A stretch of 64,000 nt of DNA, taken from Caballeronia sp. M1242 (GTDB lineage: Bacteria > Pseudomonadota > Gammaproteobacteria > Burkholderiales > Burkholderiaceae). Location of the stretch: assembly GCF_017220215.1 (NCBI RefSeq), contig NZ_CP071129.1, positions 1,612,001-1,676,000 of the forward strand, read 5' to 3'. Positions 56,777-64,000 of the stretch are shown here, one piece after another (the stretch's first letter is position 1; each line of letters begins with the position of its first letter). The position numbers and the translations under genes were made by a program. The notes under the pieces were generated by a model. The model saw nothing but the letters and a program-made list of their open reading frames with translations, ran no database searches and had not been told where the DNA came from.

Positions 56777-56803
56777 AAGCCCCGCATGGCGGGGCTTTTC
56801 ATT
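56777..56803 (+). terminator. Bidirectional terminator, DUF305 / DUF3563 genes
   Basis: Arms AAGCCCCGC and GCGGGGCTT (56777-56797) with T-rich tails on both strands. Confidence 0.86.
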
Positions 56804-56842
56804 TCAACACCTGGCGCGCTTCGCGATGCGCGGACTCGGGCT

Positions 56843-56989
56843 TCAGATGTTGTAGCCGTTGTTTTCGAGCGAACGGATACGCTTCTCGAGCTGGACGACG
56901 TCCGACGACTGAGCGAGGTACTCTTCGCGGCGGCGTTGTTCGGCGGCTTCGAACCAGATGCTGAGTTTTTCGAGCAGGATTGCAAACAT
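56843..56989 (-). CDS. DUF3563 micro-protein (48 aa)
   Basis: A 48-residue protein starting MFAILLEKLSIWFEAAEQRR and continuing REEYLAQSSDVVQLEKRIRS, the DUF3563 pattern: an amphipathic helix then a charged helix. The family is found in Burkholderiales and its function is unknown. GGAGAAC lies just before the ATG. The leader holds a 16-bp tandem repeat and a TATAAT box with palindromes upstream, so the gene appears to be regulated. Confidence 0.85.
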   Translation of the reverse strand: MFAILLEKLSIWFEAAEQRRREEYLAQSSDVVQLEKRIRSLENNGYNI

Positions 56990-57032
56990 GATGTTCTCCA
57001 AGGATTGGTGCTGGTCCCTGGCGGTTCGGGTC

Positions 57033-57064
57033 AGGGATAACCCGCATTAGGGATAACCCGGATT
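57033..57064. repeat. 16-bp tandem repeat in the DUF3563 leader
   Basis: AGGGATAACCCGCATT followed directly by AGGGATAACCCGGATT (plus strand), one mismatch. It lies between the -10 box and the start codon of the minus-strand gene. Confidence 0.85.
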
Positions 57065-57088
57065 ATAGCTGACCCAACTGCATTGGGT
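57062..57088 (-). promoter_or_regulatory. -10 box and operator-like palindrome of the DUF3563 gene
   Basis: On the minus strand a perfect TATAAT (57067-57062) is preceded by ACCCAA-TGCAG-TTGGGT (57088-57072), a perfect 6-5-6 palindrome in the spacer/-35 zone. No good -35 is visible, so an activator may be needed. Confidence 0.6.
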
Positions 57089-57111
57089 GAGTGAAATGCC
57101 CGCATGGAGTG

Positions 57112-57128
57112 CATTCCGATTCGGAATG
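57112..57128. promoter_or_regulatory. Perfect 8-1-8 palindrome in the DUF3563/cueR gap
   Basis: CATTCCGATTCGGAATG is a perfect inverted repeat with a one-base centre, typical of a dimeric regulator site. The binding protein is unknown. Confidence 0.65.
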
Positions 57129-57211
57129 GTGCTTCCTCGCTGTGTCTTTAAATGACTGATTCAACAAGGAAACAGGGCTAAACGGCAGCTCTTCGCACCG
57201 TTACGGTGCAC

Positions 57212-57598
57212 TCACTGCGCCAATTTGTCCAAGATCGGGCAGTCGGGGCGCTCGTCGCCATGGCAATGCCGTGCGAGGTGCGACAGCGTGTCACGCATGT
57301 CCGTCAGCTCCGCAATCCGGCGATCGAGTTCCGCGACATGTTCCAGCGCGATTGCCTTCACCTCCGCGCTGGCTCGTGTCCGGTCATGCCATAGCGCCAG
57401 CAGCTTGCGGATATCCTCGACGAGAAAGCCCAGACGCCGCGCTTGTCGCACGAATCGCAGCGCATGCACTTCCTGTTCGCCATACACGCGGTATCCCGAT
57501 GAGGTCCGCCCGACCGGCGTGAGCAAGCCGACGCTCTCGTAATACCGGATCATCTTCGCGGTGACGCCCGACGCGCGGGCCGCTTCCCCAATGTTCAT
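57212..57598 (-). CDS. cueR: CueR-type MerR regulator
   Basis: A 128-residue copper-responsive MerR activator. The N-terminal winged helix has MNIGEAARASGVTAKMIRYY and RTSSGYRVYGEQEV. The C-terminal metal loop CHGDERPDC provides Cys112 and Cys120, the pair that holds a single Cu(I) ion in CueR. The frame opens upstream, but the ATG at 57598 is the family start. It is divergent from copZ across a matching operator. No copA lies in this window. Confidence 0.92.
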   Translation of the reverse strand: MNIGEAARASGVTAKMIRYYESVGLLTPVGRTSSGYRVYGEQEVHALRFVRQARRLGFLVEDIRKLLALWHDRTRASAEVKAIALEHVAELDRRIAELTDMRDTLSHLARHCHGDERPDCPILDKLAQ

Positions 57599-57630
57599 CC
57601 TGTTCTCCTTCGACTTTCCGCCGACTCTAC

Positions 57631-57651
57631 ACCTTCCCATCATGGCAAGGT
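57631..57651 (+). promoter_or_regulatory. CueR-like operator in the cueR/copZ gap
   Basis: A 21-bp dyad with left arm ACCTTCC and right arm GCAAGGT around CATCATG. It matches the ACCTTCC-N7-GGAAGGT form known for CueR with one change. A -10-like TACGAT follows at 57653-57658, giving the long spacer expected for a MerR-type promoter. Confidence 0.82.
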
Positions 57652-57693
57652 ATACGATGTCGATACTCTCACTCATTTCAAGAGGAAACCGCT

Positions 57694-57900
57694 ATGACTG
57701 AATTCGAAGTTCAGGGCATGAGTTGCCAGCATTGCGTCGCTGCCGTCACGCGTTCGATTCTGGAGATCGACCCAGAGGCGCAGGTTCGCGTCGATCTGGA
57801 ACGCGGTACGGTCGCGGTCGAATCGACGCAGACGGAGCAGGCGCTGAAGGACGCCATCGACGACGCCGGCTATACCGTCGTAGGCGCAGCTTCCGCATGA
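57694..57900 (+). CDS. copZ: Copper chaperone, HMA domain (CopZ-like)
   Basis: A 68-residue single heavy-metal-associated domain. The metal motif is GMSCQHC (Cys11, Cys14) and the ferredoxin-like fold ends DAIDDAGYTV. It would carry Cu(I) in the cytoplasm, normally to CopA, which is not encoded here. AAGAGG lies upstream. Its stop overlaps the start of the next gene (ATGA). Confidence 0.93.
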   Translation: MTEFEVQGMSCQHCVAAVTRSILEIDPEAQVRVDLERGTVAVESTQTEQALKDAIDDAGYTVVGAASA

Positions 57901-58826
57901 CAGGCGGCAAGGGGTTCACTGTCGCGCTGATCGGCGCCTCCGGTCTTCTGGGGCGCGCAGTATCGGCCGAACTCGCCGGCGCGCCGCCGTGGCGCGTCGT
58001 GCGTACCGCGCATCGGCGCGCGAGTGCGGACAGCGTGCCGCTCGATATCTGCGATCACGACGCCGTGCGCGCCTTCCTGGGCCGGGAAAAGCCGGATGCC
58101 GTCGTGATCGCGGCAGCGGAGCGTCGGCCGGATGTGTGCGAGAACGACCCGCCGCTCGCCCGCGCGCTCAACGTGGACGCCGTGCGCGTCATCGCAACCG
58201 AAGCCAGTGCGCTCGGCGCGTGGGTACTGTCGATTTCGACGGACTATGTTTTCGATGGCACGTCGGCGCCCTACTTTCCCGACGACGCGCCGGCGCCGCT
58301 GAACGCCTACGGTCGCAGCAAGCTCGACGGCGAGCGCGCGTTGCTGGAAGCCGATCCGCAATCGTGCGTGCTGCGTCTGCCGCTGCTTTACGGACCGGTC
58401 GTCGACTGGAGCGAATCGGCGGTGACGAGCCTGACGCCCGCCATCGTCGCCTCCGCCGATCCGGCAAAAGCACCGGCTTCGATGGATGCATGGGCGACGC
58501 GTTACCCGACCTACACACCGGACGTCGCGGTGGTGATTCGCGGCATGCTCGAACATCACGCTCGCGGCGCGACGATTTCCGGCATCACGCAATGGTCCGG
58601 CGACGAACCGATGACGAAGTTCGATATCGCCGAGCGCATCGCGCGCGTGCTGAAGGTGGACGCGAAGCTCGTCGCGCAACGCGAACCGACCGACGCGACG
58701 CCGCGCCCGCGCGATTGCCATCTGGATTCGGGCCGCCTGAAGGCGCTCGGCATTGGGCGGCGCACGCCGTTCGATACGGCGATCGAACGGCTGCTCGCGA
58801 GTTATCCGGCGCTGCCGTCGTCGTGA
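57897..58826 (+). CDS. RmlD-like SDR reductase
   Basis: A 309-residue extended SDR of the RmlD/MAT2B type. The NAD(P) loop is LIGASGLLGRAV (11-22), followed by ISTDYVFDGTSAPYFPDD and the catalytic AYGRSKLDGERAL (Tyr138, Lys142). The substrate may be a dTDP-4-keto sugar, but no rml genes are near, so a different substrate is likely. Its ATG overlaps the copZ stop by ATGA, so it is translated with the copper chaperone and falls under CueR. The open frame upstream of 57897 is a copZ shadow. Confidence 0.87.
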   Translation: MTGGKGFTVALIGASGLLGRAVSAELAGAPPWRVVRTAHRRASADSVPLDICDHDAVRAFLGREKPDAVVIAAAERRPDVCENDPPLARALNVDAVRVIATEASALGAWVLSISTDYVFDGTSAPYFPDDAPAPLNAYGRSKLDGERALLEADPQSCVLRLPLLYGPVVDWSESAVTSLTPAIVASADPAKAPASMDAWATRYPTYTPDVAVVIRGMLEHHARGATISGITQWSGDEPMTKFDIAERIARVLKVDAKLVAQREPTDATPRPRDCHLDSGRLKALGIGRRTPFDTAIERLLASYPALPSS

Positions 58827-58827
58827 T

Positions 58828-61800
58828 TCAGTGAAAGTCGCGGCTCGACGCGGCAAGGCGCCCGAGCAGCGCCGTGTGGTCTTCGAGCCGTTGCGCCACC
58901 AGATGCCGCACGTCGCCCACGTTCTGCCACACGCCATGCACGCCGAGCAGCGACGCGCCGAGCAGCACCTTGCGCTGTTTCTCGACGAGCCCCGGCCACA
59001 CGATCACGTTGATCGCGCCGGTTTCGTCCTCGATCGAGACGAAGATCGTGCCGTTCGCCGTGCCCGGCCGCTGCCGCACCGTGACGATGCCGCACGCCCG
59101 CACGACGCGCCCGGTCTTGAGATCCGCGAGATCAGCGGCCGTGCGGAAACGCAGGCGCGCCAGCCGCGCGCGCAACAGCGCGAGCGGATGACGATTGAGC
59201 GTGAGCCCGAGACTCGCGTAGTCATCGACGATTTCGCGGCCCTCCGATGCCTGCGGCAACGCGAGCGGCGCCTCGGGCATCGGCGCGTCGCGCAGCAATT
59301 CCGGCGCGCGCTGCTGCGCGGTCACCGCCCACCACGCCTGACGCCGGTGCCCCGCGATGCTCGCGAGCGCGTTGCCCGCTGCGAGCGCCTCCAGTTCCCG
59401 GCGCGACAAGGCAGCGCGGCGCGTGAGATCGTCGACATCGACGAAAGGCGCCTCGGCGCGCGCGATCATGATCCGCTCGGCCGCGGCTTGCGGCAGACCT
59501 TTGATGAGTTGCAGACCGATGCGCACGCCCGGCCCGCCCGCGCCGTATCGCTGCGCCGGCAACTGGACACGCGCGGCGAGCTTGCGCGCGCCGCGCCGCA
59601 CGGTCTTGCGAAAGATCTGATGCGGCAACGGCGCGCCGTAAAACTGCTGACGCCGCTGCTCTTTGCCGGCATCGAAGACGACGCGCTCGCCCCTGCCCGG
59701 CGACAATTCGAGCACCGATTCCCAGTCGCTCAGCGAAACATCGGGCGCGAACACCTCGACGCCGTGCCGCCGCGCGTCCTGCACGAGTTGCGACGGCGAA
59801 TAAAAGCCGAGCGGCTGACTGTTCAGGAGGCCGGCCAGAAACGCCGCGGGCTCGTAACGCTTGATCCACGCGCTGAAATAGACGAGCAGCGCGAAACTCG
59901 CTGAATGGCTCTCCGGAAACCCGTATTCGCCGAAGCCCTCGATCTGCTTGCACACGCGCGCCGCGAACTCGTGCTCGTAGCCTCGCGCGAGCATCTTCTT
60001 CATGAGATCGGCCTGATACTCTTCCAGATGGCTGCCGCGTCGCCAGGCGGCCATCGCGCGGCGCAGCTGATCGGCCTGCTCGGCCGTATAGCCTGCCGCG
60101 ACCATCGCGAGCTTCATCACCTGTTCCTGAAAAATCGGCACGCCGAGCGTACGGCCGAGCACGGGCCGCAGTTCTTCCTTCGGATAATCCTCTTCCTCCA
60201 GACCCTGCTTGCGCCGCAGATACGGATGCACCATACCGCCCTGAATCGGGCCGGGACGCACGATCGCCACTTCGATCACGAGGTCGTAATACTTTTGCGG
60301 CCGCAAGCGCGGAAGCATGCTCTGCTGCGCCCGCGACTCGATCTGAAATACGCCGATGGTGTCCGCGCGGCAACACATCTCGTAGACGGCTTTGTCCTCG
60401 CGGCGAATGTGCGACAGGCCGAATTGCGGAATGCCCCGCCGCAGCGCGACGAATTCGAGCGCGCGGCGGATCGCCGACAACATGCCGAGCGCGAGCACGT
60501 CCACTTTCAGGAGCTTGAGCTGGTCGATGTCGTCCTTGTCCCACTGGATCACGCAGCGGTCTTTCATCGCGGCGTTTTCGATCGGCACGAGTCGCGACAG
60601 CCGTTCCCGCGCGATCACGAAGCCGCCGACGTGCTGCGACAAGTGGCGCGGAAAGCCGCGTAGTTCGCGCGTCAGGCGAATGAGATGCCGCGTGATGTGC
60701 GAGTCTTCACTGAAGCCCGCTTCCCGCAGATAGCCGGCCACCGCCGACGGCCCGTCCCACCACTGCTGCGCCTTGCCGATGCGCTCGATCAGCGATGCAT
60801 CCAGCCCGAGCGCGCGGCCCACGTCCTTCAGCGCGCTGCGCGTGTGATACGTCGTGACCGACGCCGCCAGCGACGCGCGATGCCGCCCGTATTTCCGGTA
60901 AATGTACTGAATGACTTCCTCGCGCCGCTGGTGCTCGAAATCGACGTCGATATCGGGCGGCTCGTTGCGCGCCTGGGAAATGAATCGCTCGACCAGCAGG
61001 CCCATTCTGACCGGATCCAGTTCGGTGATGAAAAGACAGAAGCAGATGATCGAATTCGCCGCCGAGCCGCGCCCCTGACACAGAATGCCCTTGCTGCGCG
61101 CAAAGGCGACGATGTCGTAGACCGTCAGGAAGTATTTCTCGTAGCCCAGCGTGGCGACGAGCGCCAGTTCCTTGTCGATGAGACCGATGGTGTCGGCATC
61201 GAATCCGTTCGGCCAGCGCACCTTCGCGCCCGCCATCACGCGTTTGCGCAGATAGCTCGCGGGCGTTTCGCCCGGCGGCACGAGTTCCTCGGGATATTCG
61301 TACTGAAGCTCGTCGAGACGGAACGTGCAGCGGGCCGCCACTTTCAGCGTTTCCGCGATAGCCGCCTTCGGATACAGCGCGCCGATGCGCAGGCGCGTGC
61401 GCAAATGCCGCTCCGCGTTTGCTTCGAGCGCATAGCCGCATTCGGCAAGCGGACGGCCGAGGCGAACGGCAGTCAGCGTGTCCTGCAAGGGCTTGCGCGA
61501 GCGCGCGTGCATCAGCGCACCGCTTGCCGCGACGAGCGGCAGGCCGCTCGCCTCCGAAATGACGCGACACGAAGCGAGGCGCTCGTCGTCGCTGCCGTCC
61601 TGCCAGAGTTCCAGCGCAAGCCACGCGCGGCCCGCCGCGAAGTTGGCGAGCCAGTGCGCGCGTTCGAGCGTGTCGGCGAGCGTCGCCGCGCGCTGCGGCA
61701 CAAGAATCAGCAGGCAGTCGGGCAAATGCTTCAGATGCGCGATATCGCCGCGCAGATCGGCGGCATCCGTGGCATTGGACGACGCGGCCGGATCGGTGAA

Positions 61801-62301
61801 ATCTTCCGGCCCCAGCCGATACTGGCCCTTCGGCGAACGCGAGCGCGCAAGCGAAATCAGCTCGGACAGATTGCCGTAGCCTTCGCGGTTCGTCGCCAGC
61901 GCGATGAGCGTGCAGAACGGTTGGCCGTCGGCATCGGTCAGATTCAATTCGCTGCCGATAATTAGCTTGAGTGTCGATTGGTCGGGCAACGGCTGGCCGG
62001 CGAGCCGCGCGGCTTCGACCGCGGCTTTGACTTTGGCCTCGATGTCTTTGATCGCCGCGTGCGCCCGCACGACGCCCGCGAGCGAGCATTCGTCCGTGAT
62101 CGCGAGCGCGGTATAGCCGTGCTCGAGCGCCGCGGCGGCCAATTCCTGCGGATGCGACGCGCCACGCAAAAACGAGAAATTGCTGATGCAATGCAGTTCG
62201 GCGTATCCGGGCAGGAGCGTGGACGCGGACACGGCGCCGGAAAAGTCTCCGCCGTCGTCGGCCAGACCGATGATGTCGTTGAGATCGTCCATCGGCGTCA
62301 T
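58828..62301 (-). CDS. dnaE2: Error-prone DNA polymerase DnaE2 (ImuC)
   Basis: A 1157-residue C-family polymerase, the catalytic subunit of the SOS mutasome. The N-terminal PHP domain starts YAELHCISNFSFLRGASHP, the polymerase active-site aspartates lie in EPPDIDVDFEHQRRE, and there is a C-terminal OB fold (GTIFVSIEDETGAINVIVW). The start ATG at 62301 overlaps the imuB stop (ATGA), so the two are coupled. The frame upstream of it is an imuB shadow. Confidence 0.95.
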   Translation of the reverse strand: MTPMDDLNDIIGLADDGGDFSGAVSASTLLPGYAELHCISNFSFLRGASHPQELAAAALEHGYTALAITDECSLAGVVRAHAAIKDIEAKVKAAVEAARLAGQPLPDQSTLKLIIGSELNLTDADGQPFCTLIALATNREGYGNLSELISLARSRSPKGQYRLGPEDFTDPAASSNATDAADLRGDIAHLKHLPDCLLILVPQRAATLADTLERAHWLANFAAGRAWLALELWQDGSDDERLASCRVISEASGLPLVAASGALMHARSRKPLQDTLTAVRLGRPLAECGYALEANAERHLRTRLRIGALYPKAAIAETLKVAARCTFRLDELQYEYPEELVPPGETPASYLRKRVMAGAKVRWPNGFDADTIGLIDKELALVATLGYEKYFLTVYDIVAFARSKGILCQGRGSAANSIICFCLFITELDPVRMGLLVERFISQARNEPPDIDVDFEHQRREEVIQYIYRKYGRHRASLAASVTTYHTRSALKDVGRALGLDASLIERIGKAQQWWDGPSAVAGYLREAGFSEDSHITRHLIRLTRELRGFPRHLSQHVGGFVIARERLSRLVPIENAAMKDRCVIQWDKDDIDQLKLLKVDVLALGMLSAIRRALEFVALRRGIPQFGLSHIRREDKAVYEMCCRADTIGVFQIESRAQQSMLPRLRPQKYYDLVIEVAIVRPGPIQGGMVHPYLRRKQGLEEEDYPKEELRPVLGRTLGVPIFQEQVMKLAMVAAGYTAEQADQLRRAMAAWRRGSHLEEYQADLMKKMLARGYEHEFAARVCKQIEGFGEYGFPESHSASFALLVYFSAWIKRYEPAAFLAGLLNSQPLGFYSPSQLVQDARRHGVEVFAPDVSLSDWESVLELSPGRGERVVFDAGKEQRRQQFYGAPLPHQIFRKTVRRGARKLAARVQLPAQRYGAGGPGVRIGLQLIKGLPQAAAERIMIARAEAPFVDVDDLTRRAALSRRELEALAAGNALASIAGHRRQAWWAVTAQQRAPELLRDAPMPEAPLALPQASEGREIVDDYASLGLTLNRHPLALLRARLARLRFRTAADLADLKTGRVVRACGIVTVRQRPGTANGTIFVSIEDETGAINVIVWPGLVEKQRKVLLGASLLGVHGVWQNVGDVRHLVAQRLEDHTALLGRLAASSRDFH

Positions 62302-63962
62302 CCAAAGAATCCGTGCAGGAACCACGCGCCGCTCAGACGCTCGCGATACAGCCAGAACATGCGGCCGCGATCGTCGGAGGCGACGTAGTAATCGCGCTGG
62401 ACGCCGTTGCCGTCCCACCAGCCCGCTTCGATGCGCTCGGTTCGGCTGATGAGCTTCAGCGGACGGCGATAGAACGGCCGCTCGTTGCGCAGTTGCAGCT
62501 TTTGCGGCGTTTCGAGGATCCACGAGGGGCGCGGCTGCGAAGGCACGGCGCGATCGGGAAGTTGCAGCGGCTCGTCGGTGTCGGTCTCTGGCTCGTCTTC
62601 CTGCGCTTCTTCGGTCGCTTCCTCGGGCGCAGTTTCGACATGCGCGTGCTTCGGCTTTTTTGTGCGCTTGGGCTTGCTATCGCGCACTGCCTGATAAGGC
62701 TCGACCGTCATCGCTGCCTCAGGCCGATGATCCTCCCGCGCAACCAGTTGCACGACATTCTCCGCGCCCAGGCGCGCGCTCAGACGTTCGAGCAGTTGCG
62801 CCATCGATTCGTTGTCGGAAGTCGGCATCGGAAACAGCGTGTCGGACGGCGGCGCGTGCTCGCTGACTTTGTCGGCGAACAGCTTCATTTCGATGACTGG
62901 AGCGACGAGCGTCGTCTGATTCAGCTTTTCGCGCAGCAGCCAGAGGACGTGATCGGCGTCGCGCGTCGGCACGGCCCACGCGACCTTGAGCGTCGATGTT
63001 TTCGGCGCGTGGCGCGCGGCCAGTTCGTGCTCCAGCAGCAGCGAAAATTCGCTCACCGCGGCGTGATGCGCGCTCAGCCAGCCGGCCAGTTGCAGCACGA
63101 GCCGGCGCGCTGCGAACAGCAGCGCCTCGGCGCTTTCCACGCGTGCCTGCAATTCCAACCGAGCCTCGAACGATGCCGGCGCACAGAACGCCTCGCGCGG
63201 ATCGGGCGCCTGCCCGTAAGCCTGCGCGAGCCATTGCAGAATGCCCTGCCCGAACCGCCGCGCGACGCCCTTGCGCGGCAGGCGGCGCAAATCGGCGAGC
63301 GTCGAACAGCCGATCTGTTCGAACACGTTCCCATGCGATTCCGCCGACGGAACCAGCGACACCGGCAACGCGTCAAGCACGCGCACGAGCGTCGTCTCCT
63401 TGACGATGCGCACGCGACGCGTCACGCGGCGAGTGCGCGCATGCGCGAGCAGCCAGGCGCCCCACGCGGTCGGCGCACAGCCCATTCGCGACGTCAAGCC
63501 GCATCCTTTCACCGTCGACGACACCTTGGCGATCAGCGCCCGCAAGCCGCCGAAAAGCCGCGTGCTCGCACCGACTTCCAGCAGCACCGTATTCGCATGC
63601 GCGAGCACGACTTTCGGCGTGAACGCGAGCAACGCCAGCGCCACCGCTTCGAGCGCGCGCTGCTCCGCGTTGACATCGACCGCGAGCAGCGTCAGCCGCG
63701 GCGCCAGCGCAAACGCGTGAGAGCGCGTGCTGCCGGGCCTCACTCCCAGACGAAACGCGATGAGGTCGGGCAGCAGGATGCGCGCGTGATCGGCGAGCGC
63801 GAAACAGGGCTGATCGATGTCCTGCGCGACTGACGTGTCGGCGCGGTCATTCGGCATCGGCCTCGCTCCAGGCGAAATCGAACCGGCCGATGCGCATGGC
63901 ATCGATGGCGGCTTGACTGCTTCGAGCGATAAAAGCGGCAATGTCACCGCTATCCACAACAT
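62298..63962 (-). CDS. imuB: Mutasome Y-family-like protein ImuB
   Basis: A 554-residue ImuB. It begins MLWIAVTLPLLSLEAV, has palm and helix-hairpin-helix segments (EQIGCSTLADLRRLPRKGVARRF is the HhH part) and lacks the conserved acidic residues of true Y-family polymerases, as ImuB does. The C-terminal third is charged (Glu/Asp/Thr-rich) and then ends in the conserved YVASDDRGRMFWLYRE tail that contacts clamp and partners. If the upstream imuA frame is real, the two overlap by about 116 bp. An ATG at 63857 (MPNDRADTS) is an alternative start but would lose the conserved N terminus. Confidence 0.9.
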   Translation of the reverse strand: MLWIAVTLPLLSLEAVKPPSMPCASAGSISPGARPMPNDRADTSVAQDIDQPCFALADHARILLPDLIAFRLGVRPGSTRSHAFALAPRLTLLAVDVNAEQRALEAVALALLAFTPKVVLAHANTVLLEVGASTRLFGGLRALIAKVSSTVKGCGLTSRMGCAPTAWGAWLLAHARTRRVTRRVRIVKETTLVRVLDALPVSLVPSAESHGNVFEQIGCSTLADLRRLPRKGVARRFGQGILQWLAQAYGQAPDPREAFCAPASFEARLELQARVESAEALLFAARRLVLQLAGWLSAHHAAVSEFSLLLEHELAARHAPKTSTLKVAWAVPTRDADHVLWLLREKLNQTTLVAPVIEMKLFADKVSEHAPPSDTLFPMPTSDNESMAQLLERLSARLGAENVVQLVAREDHRPEAAMTVEPYQAVRDSKPKRTKKPKHAHVETAPEEATEEAQEDEPETDTDEPLQLPDRAVPSQPRPSWILETPQKLQLRNERPFYRRPLKLISRTERIEAGWWDGNGVQRDYYVASDDRGRMFWLYRERLSGAWFLHGFFG

Positions 63963-64000
63963 GTTTGACCTCTCGTGCTTTCCTTTGCTGGCTGGCGCGG
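63847..64000 (-). CDS. Possible C-terminal end of imuA (runs off right edge)
   Basis: An open frame entering from the right edge reads QQRKAREVKHVVDSGDIAAF, then ARSSQAAIDAMRIGRFDFAW, and stops with TGA at 63849-63847. ImuA is expected immediately upstream of imuB. The composition is protein-like, but the frame overlaps the conserved first residues of imuB, and I cannot confirm family identity from this tail. ImuA is a RecA/SulA-like accessory of the mutasome. Confidence 0.4.
   Translation of the reverse strand, partial: RASQQRKAREVKHVVDSGDIAAFIARSSQAAIDAMRIGRFDFAWSEADAE

Noticed and set aside
57723..57896. N-terminal 58-residue extension of the RmlD-like reductase
   Set aside because: It is the out-of-frame shadow of copZ and Arg-rich. 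The conserved dinucleotide fold begins just after the ATG at 57897.

Overview
The window is a GC-rich stretch of core chromosome from a Burkholderiaceae member. Gene content and protein sequences (suc/odh operon, the isc cluster with a long-loop IscR, RluB with long low-complexity tails, a DUF3563 micro-protein, IS5-like single-domain 'transposases') suggest Paraburkholderia/Caballeronia or a close Burkholderia relative. The genus is inference. There is no rRNA operon, CRISPR array, prophage or intact insertion sequence. Long antisense open frames are common and are GC-driven shadows.

Layout, left to right. 0-6 kb: 5' end of rnr; two near-identical tRNA-Leu(CAG) units, each with its own promoter and terminator; an SHS-type MFS carrier; a DUF1571 exported protein; a divergent surE; a DUF2147 protein; a DUF4096 transposase-derived protein. 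6-15 kb (minus): the 2-oxoglutarate dehydrogenase operon sucA-sucB-lpd followed by zapE, then typA. 15-20 kb (plus): marR and a tripartite efflux set (NodT outer-membrane factor, EmrA, EmrB). 20-30 kb (minus): scpB, rluB, then rimP-nusA-infB-rbfA-truB. 30-38 kb: an aminotransferase/LysR pair and a looser accessory-like stretch with a second DUF4096 protein, small exported or winged-helix proteins, YdcF, a GGCT-fold protein, AraC and GNAT. 38-41 kb: tRNA array Ala-Glu-Asp-Glu-Asp directly downstream of gltX, then a patatin lipoprotein. 41-46.5 kb (minus): a translationally coupled molybdenum hydroxylase, 2Fe-2S and tri-haem cytochrome lipoprotein. 46.8-53 kb (minus): iscR-iscS-iscU-iscA-hscB-hscA-fdx-iscX and a low-molecular-weight phosphatase. 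53-58.8 kb: a DUF3734 patatin with a relic of 3-hydroxybutyrate dehydrogenase, rlmJ, DUF305, a 48-aa DUF3563 protein, and cueR divergent from copZ plus an RmlD-like reductase. 58.8-64 kb (minus): dnaE2 and imuB, with a probable end of imuA.

Regulation visible in the sequence: two adjacent IscR type-1-like sites overlap a good promoter ahead of iscR; a CueR-like operator lies between cueR and copZ; intrinsic terminators lie inside two long operons (iscA/hscB and infB/rbfA), which should set stepped expression; GC-rich hairpins occupy every gap of the suc-zapE operon.

I found no wholly new multi-gene system. The best leads are the 52-aa relic of bdhA kept with a ribosome-binding site, the paired domesticated DUF4096 proteins, the stacked repeats ahead of the DUF3563 gene, the copZ/reductase start-stop overlap, and the long imuA/imuB reading-frame overlap.
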